A stretch of DNA of 64,000 nucleotides from Meghimatium bilineatum (GCA_034231615.1 CM067306.1:60140749-60204748), one strand, 5' to 3'. Counted from the first letter of the stretch, positions 11,437 to 22,224 are shown. Translations and numbers: made by a program. Notes: generated from the sequence alone by a model not told the origin.

Positions 11437-11715
11437 TCATCATCATCAGGTGCCATGCCGGCTGGCGTAGGCGGTCATGGCTCTCCACAGCTCTCTGTAC
11501 ACAGTATTATGTATCAAAGTCGTTGTTGTTTCTTTGCTGTGTCAGGCTGTCAAACATTTTCTCACGTTGTCACCCTCTGTCTGTTGCCTTCAATCTTGCC
11601 TGTTATGATTATGTTCTCTAAACCTGCCTGTCTCATGAAGTGGCCAAAAAAAAAGAGGATTTGCCTTTTTCTTATATTATTGATTAATGTCCGTTTCGCA
11701 TTTGCCACTTTTGTT
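11437..11715 (-). mobile_element. 5'-truncated LINE-A insertion with 10-bp TSD
   Basis: Short minus-strand LINE-A copy. Its 3' end is the trinucleotide tail that reads catcatcatcatcagg on the plus strand, and it extends into the RTLINNIRK region. It is flanked by a perfect 10-bp duplication, agttgagtca, at 11427-11436 and 11716-11725. That is the mark of target-primed retrotransposition with 5' truncation. Frames in it encode only a broken C-terminal peptide. Confidence 0.92.
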
Positions 11716-11725
11716 AGTTGAGTCA

Positions 11726-12179
11726 AACATACAATAAAAAAAAAATTGCGTATCCTATTCAGGAAGTAGCCATCAACCCATAATTTTTTTTTGGCTGTAG
11801 TAATTCTTCTAGGCAATATAAATACGTTCAGTAGTTTGCCATAGCTTTCTGAACGGTCCGGATGCTCAAATGTCTGTAGTGAGGATGGAACTCGATAACT
11901 TGGCCGCTATAGACGCGTTCTGTACCACTTCTATTACATTATAATGTACAGGTTGAAAAGAGCTCTTTTGTTCAACCATATACACAATAATACATTTCAT
12001 TAAGTCGAGTCGTTGTATTTAAATACACCTCGTTTGGCTGACTCATATAAATATATATATATACATACAATAGCGCCCATTAAGTTGAGTCGTTGTTATA
12101 TACTGGTTAATAATTTACAGTTAGTGTGTGCATGTGCTCTGATTGAGTTCATCAATAAGGGTGTGATGATTATTATAAA
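11726..12179. other. Unassigned AT-rich sequence
   Basis: A few phrases (cattaagt..gagtcgttgt) recur loosely near 12000 and 12080. No gene seen. Confidence 0.5.
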
Positions 12180-12660
12180 TTGATGTAGTTAGTAATAAAT
12201 GACTCCCATTAAGTAATGTAGTTAGTGTATAATGACTCTCATTAAGTAATGTAGTTAGTGTATAATGACTCTCATTAAGTAATGTAGTTAGTGTATAATG
12301 ACTCTCATTAAGTGACGTAGTTAGTGTATAATGACTCTCATTAAGTGACGTAGTTAGTGTATAATGACTCTCATTAAGTGACGTAGTTAGTATATAATGA
12401 CTCTCATTAAGTGACGTAGTTAGTGTATAATGACTCTCATTAAGTGACGTAGTTAGTGTATAATGACTCTCATTAAGTGACGTAGTTAGTGTATAATGAC
12501 TCTCATTAAGTGACGTAGTTAGTGTATAATGACTCCCATTAAGTGATGTAGTTAGTGTATAATGACTCTCATTAAGTGACGTAGTTAGTGTATAATGACT
12601 CTCATTAAGTGACGTAGTTAGTAATAAGTGACTCTCATTAAGTGATGTAGTTAGTATACA
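12180..12660. repeat. 33-bp minisatellite, about 14 copies
   Basis: Unit contains taatgactctcattaagtga followed by cgtagttagtgta. First units are 29-30 bp and lack gtgacg. Non-coding. Confidence 0.95.
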
Positions 12661-12769
12661 GTGAACATTATTAAATTGTACTATATGCGAATAAGGATTC
12701 TCATGAAACCGTGCGTCACATGACTAATGACTCACATTAAATTATGTAATAAATGAATAATGTCTATTA

Positions 12770-13560
12770 GTCAGTTCCTCTTTTGCCAAGTTTGGCACAT
12801 ATGGCGGATGTCATAGTTCTCCATGCCTGTCGGTCAGTTGCTAGGGGTTGCAGGTCTTGTGTATTTATGCCTGTTGATTTTCATTCATTCATAACAGTTC
12901 TTCTGAGCGTTGTTTTTGGTCTTCCCTGTATTCTTTCCCGTCTGGTGTCCACATGAAGGCATGTCGTGGAATTCTGTTTTCCTTCATTCTGAGTATGTGG
13001 CCGGTGTATGTCCAGCGATGTTTTCTGATGATGTTCGTCACATATTCTTGTTTTGTCTCCTCTCTTAGTATGTCGTTTGAATTGTGTTTGTGATTTTTCT
13101 GAGGCATCTATTCTCGAAGGCAACTAGCTTCTTATCCATTATTGCCGTAGATTTCCAACTTTCACATCCATATGTCAATGATGGAATCACACTTGCATTG
13201 AAAAGTCGCAGTTTGATGTGTTTACTTGCGATCTTTGATCTCCAGATGTTTGAGATGTTTGTTGAAGGCGTTGGAGGCGGGAGCTATTCGAGTCTTGATT
13301 TCTGAGTTGGTATCCTCGTCTGCTGTTATCTTGTTTCCCAAATATACAAAATTTGAAACGATGTCTAGTATATTATCATCTAGTTTAATTGATTCTGTTA
13401 GGCCGGTAAAGTTCATGATTTTCGTTTTATGTGTGTTTATTTGAAGGCCTATCTGTTGTGCAAAAAATTTGAGTCTTTCTGTTTTTTCTTGGAGATCTTG
13501 GTTTGTTGAACTCAGGAGAGCAATATCCTCTGCGAAGGTGAGATCTTCCAGGGTTTACCC
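12770..13560 (-). mobile_element. LINE-C remnant with broken reverse transcriptase motif
   Basis: Longest LINE piece here, minus strand. From high to low coordinates: LTFAEDIALLS (the RT catalytic box, normally F/Y-A-D-D, here FAED, so the first catalytic aspartate is replaced), INTHKTKIMNF, NFVYLGNKITADEDT, a frameshift, SVIPSLTYGCESW, HTGHILRM-type region, GRPKTTLRRT, then the terminal ATDRQAWRT-like frame. Several stops and shifts. RTE-like by motif order, but clade is inference. Confidence 0.9.
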
Positions 13561-13834
13561 ATTTGATTCCTTGTTGTTTTTGATCTGTGCATTTTTTTAA
13601 ATTATCACACAGTCAATCGTTGTGCAAATATTGCACTAAATTGTGCAATAAATGAAAACGTCATCATTAATTTGGGCAATAAGTCAATACTTACTCAATT
13701 AATTTGTGCAAGAAGTGAATAATGACTTCACAGTAATTCTACTTGTGGTCGAAGTGAAATCCCCGATTAATTCCTGGATAGAGTATCCATAGGACAGTAC
13801 ATAGAAGACAGTACATGGATGATGATGATGGCTA

Positions 13835-14165
13835 TGTGTTAGATCCTCTTTCGGAGTCCAGTTACAGATAAGTTCTTGACTATGAGTTTGTAGATGGTTA
13901 ATACGACTTACTATGGCCGCAAATGTCATTGGACAGTTCAGGCATAGGAAGCAGTCATCCAGTGAATTTCAAGTCTCCAATAGGCGATCCATTATTCCTT
14001 TGAAAAACTAATCTGTGTCCACTTTTAAGGTTCCAACTACAGGTACTCTTGTAGCCAGCGTGTTAGCTCGTTTATTTCTGTGCATGACAGCGTGGTCTGG
14101 ACAGTAGATCCATGCGAGCTCCTGATGGTATCTATCTATGCTGCCCCTTCATGGCGCAGACATCT
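13835..14165 (-). mobile_element. LINE RNase H tail and C2H2 finger remnant
   Basis: The minus strand reads WIYCPDHAVMHRNKRANTLA, which matches the end of the RNase H domain of some non-LTR elements (normally W-x-P-x-H-A-G-x-x-G-N-E-x-A-D). The Gly and Asp there are replaced. Downstream, CLNCPMTFAAIVSRINHLQT forms a C2H2-like finger. Degenerate. Confidence 0.65.
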
Positions 14166-14224
14166 GCTTTGGAATTACGGAAACATGGACTGAGAGTATG
14201 ACACAATAACATCGCTTGCCATCG

Positions 14225-14312
14225 TGATTTCCTAGTCACGTCACGTGATTTCCGAGAATCATGCCAAGTGATTTCCGAGAGCCATGTCACGTGATTTTCG
14301 AGAGTAATGTCA
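14225..14312. repeat. About 26-bp tandem repeat, three copies
   Basis: Repeats of cacgtgatttccgagaatca with atgccaa/atgtca linkers. Confidence 0.75.
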
Positions 14313-14699
14313 AAGTAAGGTTTCTGGTTTATTTCAAGGCTTCTCTTGGTGCTTTATCTTAGTTAAAGCTCAAATTCAATCGCCGAGTTCTGCTACAATA
14401 ATATGAAGACCCATAACCCGTCAGAGTCGTAGAGATGCCACACCGGACACCTCAATAAAAAGAGCCCTTAAGAAAACCTCCATTCTCGACCATTCGTATG
14501 AGTGCAGAGGAATCGTGCTCGGACGATTTCCACCTTCGACTCTTCCTTGCAAAATAGTTTTAGAAAGCGAGTCTTGTCTCGTTGTATTGTTTTATGTTTA
14601 AACCAAAAACGTTTATGTCGTGTCATCACTGCGAAAAGTGGTTCTTGATCAACTGAAGTTATTATGAACTTCATTTATTTGCTTCCGAACGAATATGCC
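14313..14699. other. Unassigned sequence
   Basis: A 68-codon minus-strand frame at 14468-14674 (basic, MKFIITSVDQEPLF) has no recognised family. No repeat structure seen. Confidence 0.4.
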
Positions 14700-15010
14700 T
14701 AATATTTTATCTATGTTTCTTCAGCGCCGAATACGTTGCATGATGCAGAAACCAGGACTCCCCAGTTCAAGCTACGTGATACTACTGTGTATAATTCGAG
14801 CATGTTGTTAAAATCCATATTCATACCCTCTTTGATGATTGTTCTGTTCTTGGTCTTTCTCTTTTTCTTTTGCCATCTGGTACCCATTTTAATGCTTGCA
14901 GTGGCAGTCTTTCATTTTTCTTCTTATTTCGTTAGCTTGCGAGAATGCATGATATTCTGGTTGTTGCGGTGCGCCTTTTGGCCAAATGTCGCCCACTTCT
15001 GCACATTTAC
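14700..15010 (-). mobile_element. Possible LINE 3' remnant
   Basis: The minus strand has ALKWVPDGKRKRKTKN near 14870-14920, which resembles the W-x-P-x-GKRKRGRP segment of LINE tails. The rest is not recognisable. An overlapping hydrophobic plus-strand frame of 93 codons is more likely its shadow. Confidence 0.35.
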
Positions 15011-16760
15011 TACCTAGGCAAGACTGTGTTCCTGCCAACATGTGGGAGATCCCGGACAGTCTTAGTTTCCAGCCTCTGCTGACTGAACTAAACCCCATCT
15101 CCTCGTAATGAAGATGGCCTTGATGGTCTTTCATTAATTATAAGTACATTTCCTATACAAATCTAACTTTTTCGTCTTCTTGTATTGCTGTTTGTTTTGT
15201 ATAACTATTTTTTTTTCAGACCTCTGAAGTCTCTATATTTGAAAACCCGCACCCTCCTGTCTTTTGTCTTCTGGCGTAGTCCTAGAGTACGCTGGATCGA
15301 CAACATCAAAGAGATAATAAACGAACACAAATAACAGTATCTGGAACTGCCAGAAAAGCGACAACAAGAACATTGTATCTCCCTCGACACACGTAAAGGG
15401 TAAAAGAGGAAGGAAAGAAGAAGAAGAAGACCCTCCTGTCCGTGTCTGCATTTAGTGTGCAGATTCACATCCATATAAAATAATAAATACCACTAGCTAC
15501 CTGTTTAAATTAATCTTTACAGTAATTCTGAAAAAGTAAGATCAGTAATACAGTAAGCATCAACTATTTGTACCAATGAAACGATAAATCCATCATTTTA
15601 AAAATGATGTAAGGACTAGAAAAGTTGTACATAGGTAAAGAGTAAATATATTGTCATGGAATTACCGTTTCTTAAGTACGCATATTCTTTAGACTTGCCA
15701 GGCGTAAAGTGGTGACTCGTTGATATTTATATACGGTCATTAGCCGAGGGAAGTGTCGAAAGTTTATTTACAAAACTGTGGGTGTGTGTTTATGAATTAG
15801 TACATAAAGTCACGTCGTGCAATATTTCACCCTCATTGTATTAATAGTGCCACGTCAAAAACGTCTGCATCCGTGTCACGTTAATTAAAAAGATTTGTTT
15901 ATATGTCACGTCAATGTGCAATATGGTTTATGTATGTGTCACAATAGGTTTATATGCTTGTGTTTTACGTCAAAGTGAACAATAGTCTCACGTTATTGTA
16001 CTAATAATATTTCACGTCAAAAGGCTCATACACCACCCACAGATGTATTGCCATTCCAACTTGTACATTCTATCACTTAAATGTGTACATTATATTTTAT
16101 CGATTACATGTGTACATAGTACACTACAGGTAAATCGAAGGAGAACAGAACAAAAGAAATAATTCAACGTTCCTTTGTCTCAAGACCTTCTTCATACATG
16201 TTCATACTACAATAGATTATCCTGATCCCGTATTTGACGTCTCAGTTATTTACATACGCATAAACATCACACTTTGTTGACTTTTTATACTACTTTTTTA
16301 ATAGTACTTTATTATACTTGTTGACTTTTTGTTGGCTACTATGATCTTCGCATGCGAAGGAGGTACACCATCAATGAGTACATTAGCATTGCGTTACAGC
16401 GTATATTAAAACTCTTTATCTCCGCAGGGATTTCCTACCATACCTAAATATATTTATTAGTAACTATAAAAACGGATCTTTTATCGACTTACCAGCAGTA
16501 GAGGTGTACTTAACTGATCATTTTAGCAGCGGCATGACGGAAACAAGGAGTTAATGTGACACATACTTTCGTTCATTTACTGAAAGGATTTATTTTCAAT
16601 TTTGCGCCTATTAAAATACGTCTGATGAACGGCGTTCACACGTTGACTACGAAAGCTGCTCTGGTAAGGTCCAGCTTACAAGCCACGTAAGTTGAACTAA
16701 AGCTATTTTTTGTTGTAACTTTCAATGTGTGCTGTAATTTATAGCTTAACTGTATGTTCT
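15011..16760. other. Mostly unassigned; short LINE-like scrap
   Basis: Near 15276-15330 the plus strand reads SPRVRWIDNIKEI, a LINE-tail-like peptide, followed by a (GAA)n-like run at 15415-15430. From 15790 to 16030 the motif tcacgtcaa recurs irregularly. A perfect 14-bp palindrome, cttcgcatgcgaag, lies at 16346-16359. No gene seen. Confidence 0.45.
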
Positions 16761-16770
16761 CGGTTGTCGT

Positions 16771-16977
16771 TTGTATCCCTGTTTATTTAGAAATGTCTGT
16801 CGTTTACTGGCCAGTTTTCAGAGAAATAGAGATTTATGCATCGAATTTCAGACCAACATTCAGAGATTTATTGATGAATATTCTTCAGATGAGAGTTTCA
16901 ACGATAATAAGAAGATTGATGTAAAGATGTATAATAATAGTATTTACGTAAAGCACACGTTGTCAGCTTTACAATGA
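16771..16977 (+). other. Open frame with a possible splice acceptor, unassigned
   Basis: A 68-codon frame whose second half (FQTNIQRFIDEYSSDESFND) has ordinary protein-like composition. A pyrimidine-rich stretch ending ccctgtttatttag directly precedes codon-bearing sequence at 16790, so it could be a terminal exon. I do not recognise the peptide and see no partner exon. A chance frame is at least as likely. Confidence 0.2.
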
Positions 16978-17037
16978 ACACACAGACTATCAGACTATTT
17001 GGTACGGTACGGAAAAAAAAACCACAGTAAAATCACT

Positions 17038-17117
17038 GAAATAAAATCTGGCACCACTGACGTTAGATCCAGGTACACCCTCGAAAATCGCTTTATATTT
17101 CAGTTTGGTATCCTTAA
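17038..17117 (+). mobile_element. Penelope-like element C-terminal remnant, left half
   Basis: The plus strand reads GTTDVRSRYTLENRFIFQFG, then ILK. This matches 21150-21215 (DNRSRYALENRLIF, LGTLKPFGLN), the end of the GIY-YIG endonuclease part of Penelope-like retroelements (R...E...I..L.T..P.GLN). It is interrupted at 17118 by a LINE, and the frame resumes at 17609. Confidence 0.7.
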
Positions 17118-17608
17118 ATGAAAAATATACTGTGTAATATGACCGTGTCATTAGAGGTGAGAACGAGAGTTCTGCAGTGCTATATAACTCCTATACTAAC
17201 ATATGGGTGCGAGTCTTGGACAATAAACAAACTGGAAAGTGGGAGATTGGAGGCAACAGAGATGTGGTTCTACAGAAGAATGCTGAGAATACCATGGACT
17301 GCCAGAAAAACTAATGTAGAGGTGTTAAAAGAGTTAAATGATAAACGGACCTTAATCAACAATATAAGAAAAAGGCAATCTTCTTTTTTTTCGCCACTTC
17401 ATGAGACAGGCAGGTTTAGAGAACATAATCACAACAGGCAAGATTGAAGGCACCAGAGACAGAGGGCGACAACGTGAGAAAATATTAGTTTGACAACCTG
17501 CCACGGCAAAGAAACAACAACGACTTTGATACATAATACTGTGGACAGAGAGCTGTGGAGAGCCATGACCGCCTACGCCACCCGGCATGGCACCTGATGA
17601 TGATGATG
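17118..17608 (+). mobile_element. LINE-A 3' end inserted in a Penelope-like element
   Basis: Encodes the post-RT C-terminal region: VLQCYITPILTYGCESWTIN, LEATEMWFYRRMLRIPW, KTNVEVLKELN, INNIRKRQSSFF, then after a frameshift KIEGTRDRGRQREKIL and a degraded terminal block, ending in gatgatgatgatgat. It is flanked by the 8-bp duplication atccttaa (17110-17117 and 17609-17616). Typical 5'-truncated non-LTR insertion. Dead because of the shift and missing RT. Confidence 0.92.
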
Positions 17609-17650
17609 ATCCTTAAGCTGTTCGGGTTTAAAACAGATCATTCACTGATT
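17609..17650 (+). mobile_element. Penelope-like remnant, right half
   Basis: After the LINE, one copy of atccttaa continues as ILKLFGFKTDHSL, completing the motif FG-I-L-K-x-F-G-x-x. Compare LGTLKPFGLNSE at 21199-21234. The following T-rich sequence to about 17900 may be its non-coding 3' part. Confidence 0.6.
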
Positions 17651-18790
17651 TAGATATGGTTGGTGAGACCTTTGTTGTGTTGTTGTTGCTGTTATTTTCA
17701 GGAATAGTTGTTTTATTTCGTTCTTATTTTCTGTCTATTTTTGAAATGTGTATCCTACTACACTACTTGTGCTTATTTACATCATTGTTACTGTATATAT
17801 TTCTGCTGTTTGATGTCTGCCGTCTAATGCTTTTGTGATAGTTCCTTTATTTGTGCTGTTTTTTTAATGTTTGTTTACTGTACGTACGTTATTGTTACTG
17901 TGAATTTCTCTGTGAATATCCATGCAGGGGATATTGGAAGTCTGTCCAGTCAACTTTCGTTACTAGGACGGCACTTAATGATGATGATTATAACAATGAT
18001 ATAAGCCATCAGAGTGTGAGGCATAAGTCAACAGGCTAGAAATATAGGGGGTTAGGTAATACATGGCAAATGTGAGTATGAACGAAAATATGTATATGAA
18101 AGTAATAATAGTAAACACGGCATACTAATATCGGACAAATTTGGAAGGAAACATTTAGACTAATGGCCTTCTAAGAAAAACAACAACAGACAAATAACAA
18201 CGAACGTACATGGACATGGACATATAGTACTGCGAATATATCAGAGCAATATGAACGGACTGAGGGGGGGGGGGAAGTGGAGTGGGAGACATCGCTTGAG
18301 AGGGGGACTATGGAGACAAAATGACAGGAGACAGGGGCTGGAAACTAAGACTGGTCTGGCAGTCCCACTCGAGCAGGACCATAGTCCGCCCCAAGTAAGC
18401 AGAGTGATGAAGACGGAGGCAACCAGCCAAAAGGCGCACATATAATCAGGATGGCACGCACAAAACACAATGGAAACATGTCTGCATCTATTAATTTGTT
18501 TTTCTTCTGAATGAGGGAAAACAATGAATCCGTATTTAGAGTATTCAGCAGAATACTAGTGTCAGTTTATTTTTGGTATTTTTTTCTGTAATAGATGAGG
18601 ATTAAAATAATACAAAATAATATTATGATTTACGAAAAATGGCCGCCAGACTGGAAAACTCGCTAAAAAATGTGAATATTAACCATCTGAAAGTTAAACA
18701 GTAATCACAACAGGTAACGAATGAGGTCCAACTTAATTTAGCCAACAGGCCTTCTATAACTGCCGACTATCTCGACTTTACCCCAAGTAA
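17651..18790. other. Mostly unassigned, with a small LINE-B-like scrap
   Basis: At 17935-17998 the ending ccagtcaactttcgttacta..acggcacttaatgatgatga resembles the LINE-B 3' end at 23430-23468. A G-run lies at 18264-18273. Frames at 18241-18468 are unassigned. Confidence 0.45.
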
Positions 18791-18794
18791 AGTC

Positions 18795-19110
18795 TTCAGC
18801 AAGGTGTTACTCTTATAGTTGTTGGTCTACGTCTCAGAACAGGACACAACCGACTCCGCAGTCACATGTATACAAAGTTCAAGATTGGCAGCACAGCCAT
18901 GTGTACATGTGGACAGGCAGCACAGAGTGCCAAATATATACTTCAAGAGTGTTCTGAGCATAAAACGCTGAGGCAGACATATTGGCCCGAGGAAACAACA
19001 CTGGAATCAAAGCTCTATGGGACACTGTATGAGGTACAAAAGACAGTGAGTTTTATTACGGAGACAGAATTACAGATATAGACATGTTTCAAGTGAACGA
19101 AAGAAGAAGA
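18795..19110 (+). mobile_element. LINE C-terminal remnant downstream of RNase H
   Basis: The plus strand reads VVGLRLRTGHNRLRSHMYTK, FKIGSTAMCTCGQAAQSAKY, ILQECSEHKTLRQTYW, KLYGTLYEVQKTVSFI, stop at 19081. The L-R-T-G-H-N-R-L start and C-x-C...H/C spacing are typical of the segment after RNase H in some non-LTR families. It ends in a (GAA)n tail (gaaagaagaagaagaagaag), the same tail type as SINE-G, so this family could be the LINE partner that mobilises that SINE (inference). Confidence 0.85.
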
Positions 19111-19787
19111 AGAAGAAGATAGGTGTTGGTTAATTGTCCATGATTCACCACATTATAGTTTATAAAAAACAACATCAAATCAATATCATCTTTTTATTTA
19201 GGCATACGCATAAACTGTACCTGTAATGTTTGTAACGTAATCACCAAAAATGTTTACATCTAACCCAAACATCAGGTGTCATGGCGCTGCTAGGAACCGT
19301 TATCCTTCATTTCCTATAGTAAGGGAGACAACTACTATCGGATTTCTGTCTTTAAAAAAATGAAAATTAATAGTTGTTCCGGACGAAACAAAATCCAGTT
19401 TTATAAAAATTCCGAACTTTCTGGAATTATTTTAACTTACTTTTAGCCAGAACTGAAAACGTTTGGTTTATGTTTGCAAGGAAGTTGTCTATGCATTGTC
19501 GTGTTCAGATGTTTGGGTAAGCGTAGGTCCTGCGGCTTGTTAGTGTTAATTGTCGGCACAGAGGTGTGCAAGCTGCCAAGGAGACGCGCCGTGCCATGTG
19601 GTGCGTCTGGACATGTTCTAGGTTTACTTGCTGTTGTATGGTATTCAAAGCTGTAAAAAGAGAACGGAAATATTTACGAAATACTGAATGAAAAGATTGC
19701 TCAATTTATTCAAATCATTGATAAACATTTTTTTATCTACAATTCTAAACTCAAAATTATTACACAGTTCATTCAATTTTACGGATT
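19111..19787. other. Unassigned AT-rich sequence
   Basis: Chance frames only. A GC-richer patch at 19495-19620 has a 60-codon frame without a recognised motif. Confidence 0.5.
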
Positions 19788-19898
19788 CATCACCTATCAT
19801 CTATTGCCGTCTCCGCAACAAAGGTTGCCTGCAACATACCTCCAACAACCCCTTTCTCTTGTTTTGGTGATGCACTTTGCTAGACTGTAACCTGTCTT
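19788..19898 (-). mobile_element. LINE-B 3' end fragment
   Basis: Same terminal block as 6130-6230 in the same orientation: ttgccgtctccgcaacaaag, then cttgttttggtgatgcactt and ctagactgtaacctgtctt. Confidence 0.7.
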
Positions 19899-19955
19899 AG
19901 AATTACATCATGTTAACCTGCAGGACTTTGAGAAAGAACGCAGAAGAGGCCGAAT
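19896..19955 (+). mobile_element. SINE-G 3' end scrap
   Basis: ttacatcatgttaacctgca then ggactttgagaaagaacgca and gaagaggcc correspond to the last 50 bp of SINE-G. Confidence 0.6.
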
Positions 19956-20099
19956 TTGCATCATGCACCAAGATTGAAAGTCCCAACAAAATTTCTTCTG
20001 AAGTTGAAAACACAATTCACTGCCTGGCATATGAAACTTTTACTGCATGTTTTCCTGTGAAGGAGTCCAGTGAGCCTTTCTATTGGCTGTGGAAATAAA

Positions 20100-20240
20100 G
20101 GCCGCTTTGCACTACAGGTCACAACTCCTCATTTGGATTGCACTCCCGAAAAAAAGCATCATTTCCCAACCGTATATTGAACCCATGACCTCAACGTCCG
20201 AGAATAACGTTCTAACCACACTGCCATGTGCTCCACATAT
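20100..20240 (-). mobile_element. tRNA-like SINE remnant
   Basis: The minus strand has gcacatggcagtgtggttag (A-box side) and catgggttcaatatacgg (B-box-like), the spacing expected of a tRNA-derived SINE head. The body is not recognised. Confidence 0.5.
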
Positions 20241-20429
20241 GACACACGAGTGACAAATTTGTATTTCCTCGGGATTCTGTTACCATTCCCACCGCCACCG
20301 TAGTCGCCACCACCACCACTATCATCATGAAAACATGTAATGTAAAAGCGTAGAGGTTTGACTACATTGTGCTCAATTCTTACACAGTTCTTCTCAACGA
20401 AGCGGAACAACGTCTGCCAAGACTATTAG

Positions 20430-20570
20430 AAACTCTGCAATTCACGCGACAATCCCCGGGGATTTCCAAAAAACTCACTAGTGTAAAGAAAACGTCACGA
20501 GCGGAAGTCGAACCCATGACCACTTCAACACAAACCGAAAGGTTTAGCAAATGCACCAGAGAGATGTCTT
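20430..20570 (-). mobile_element. tRNA-like SINE remnant
   Basis: The minus strand carries a B-box-like catgggttcgacttccgctc and an upstream gtgcatttgctaaacc. Similar to but not the same as the copy at 20100-20240. Confidence 0.45.
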
Positions 20571-20589
20571 CAAATTGTCTTATATTGTG

Positions 20590-21060
20590 ACTAGTAATTC
20601 CTCACGCGAGTAGAAGTTCAATCTGTTTTGAGGGCTTGTGTGAGCCGTCTAACCGTCAATTATACAATTATGGGAACATCGGGTGTCATTTTTCAAATGT
20701 GACGCTATTTGACTTTCCAGTGATTTTCATTGGTTCCTTTATGTCGACAGCCAATGACAATCATGAGAAAAGTAAAATAGCTTTGCTGGATTATCACCAT
20801 CGAGTTAATCGAGGACAGTTTTTACCTCGGAGATGGGGCTTAGTTCAGCCAACAGCGGATGTAAACTAAGACTGGTCAAGCTAAAATCGAGCAAGGCCAC
20901 GATCTATTTTAGCAAGTACATGTATTGAAGGCGAAGGTAACTAGCAAAGATACGCACAACGGTAATAAGGACTTTACTTAATCACGGTAATTGGTGTTCT
21001 GTGTGTAATGGCTTGCAGGTGGTTACCGATTGAGTGACCGCTTCTATAATTAAACACAGA
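20590..21060. other. Unassigned sequence
   Basis: Frame 20636-20869 has no recognisable motif. No tandem repeat seen. Confidence 0.45.
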
Positions 21061-21064
21061 ACAC

Positions 21065-21490
21065 CAACTCCTGTGGCCAATCACTTCAACGGTGATGGCC
21101 ACCTTGATGCCCTCGATATTCAGGTCACTGCCATCAGATCCTGCACTACCGATAATAGATCTAGGTACGCCCTAGAAAATCGTCTCATTTTTTAGTTGGG
21201 CACCCTCAAGCCTTTTGGACTCAATTCCGAAAACTCTTTTGCTAGTTCTCGGTCGGATTGGTCTTTATTCATTTTGTGCTGTCATTTACGTCATCTTTTT
21301 GTTCTTCTGGTTCCACCTTTATTATCGTTTTTGTGTACTTCTTGTCCGTATCCTTCCGGTATCTTACAACCATATTTCACTCGGACACGCTTGTTGTGGT
21401 ATAGTCATTTCTACTCGTCGTATTTTTATGTTTCTATGTTATGTGCGTATCTTGACAAAGGCCTTTTAGTTCGAAACGTCGATTATGTCC
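21065..21490 (+). mobile_element. Penelope-like element C-terminal remnant and 3' part
   Basis: The plus strand reads TPVANHFNGDGHLDALDIQV, TAIRSCTTDNRSRYALENRL, IF, stop, LGTLKPFGLNSENSF. The HFN...H...D...R...E...L.T..P.GLN order is the end of the GIY-YIG domain of Penelope-like retroelements. One in-frame stop (21193-21195) breaks it. A T-rich 3' region follows, then ggccttttagttcgaaacgt at about 21461, a GGCC..GAAACG motif that may belong to the element's terminal repeat. Confidence 0.78.
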
Positions 21491-21837
21491 TGTGTATTGT
21501 CATTTGTATGTTTATATTCTGTGTTTCGTTGTATATATTAATTCACGTAGGCATCCGTCAGTGATAGTGTGTCATTCGTTATCAAGTAGAACTCCATTAC
21601 CTGTCTTCCACGTGAGTATTATTTTCATTCAGCTCTACGGGCAGTACTACCTTTTATTGATTGCGAGTTTAAAAAAATATTTCCGCTATTTCACCGTCAA
21701 GCAATAAAAAGTCGGATGTACTTAGCTTACCTAGAACCGAACTAGGCAGGGGTATCCAAAGTGACCCACCTCCATCGTGTAAGATAAAAGAAGAAATACC
21801 CACAGACGAAACAACTGTATTGAATTTAGTTTTTTTT
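21491..21837. other. Unassigned sequence
   Basis: No recognisable coding or repeat structure, except possible 3' sequence of the preceding element. Confidence 0.4.
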
Positions 21838-21996
21838 TACCGAAGACGTATGTGTCGAGCCATTGGCGCAAATAACATGTCGACACAAACGCATTTCACT
21901 TCTCTGGACACATTTTGCTGGAAGTCTAGTAGGACAATTGTAGGACCTATATGGGATACCTAGTGGGAGTTTGAGAATGAACGCTGAAAAGAAGAA
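21838..21996 (+). mobile_element. SINE-G2 (subfamily) copy
   Basis: Shares gccattggcgcaaataacat and gtgggagtttgagaatgaac with the copies at 42592-42757 and 45408-45590. Its 3' end (gagtttgagaatgaacgctg + aaaagaag) is cognate to SINE-G, while the 5' part is different. Confidence 0.75.
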
Positions 21997-22071
21997 TTTA
22001 GTTTATGTGCGGGGCTTGCTCAGGACACTAAAATTCCTTTATCATATTTCACTATCTATGCCCTCAAACAA

Positions 22072-22224
22072 ATGTAATTACCTGATTAACCGTCTAATAT
22101 AATTACCTGATTAACCGTCTAATGTAATTACCTGATTAACCGTCTAATGTAATTACCTGATTAACCGTCTAATGTAATTACCTGATTAACCGTCTAATGT
22201 AATTACCTGATTAACCGTCTAATG
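22072..22224. repeat. 25-bp minisatellite, six copies
   Basis: Unit with aattacctgattaaccgtct followed by aatgt. Almost perfect. Confidence 0.96.

Noticed and set aside
14736..15017. Membrane protein gene (hydrophobic 93-codon frame)
   Set aside because: Hydrophobicity comes from a T-rich stretch; the opposite strand has a weak LINE-tail match that explains the open frame.
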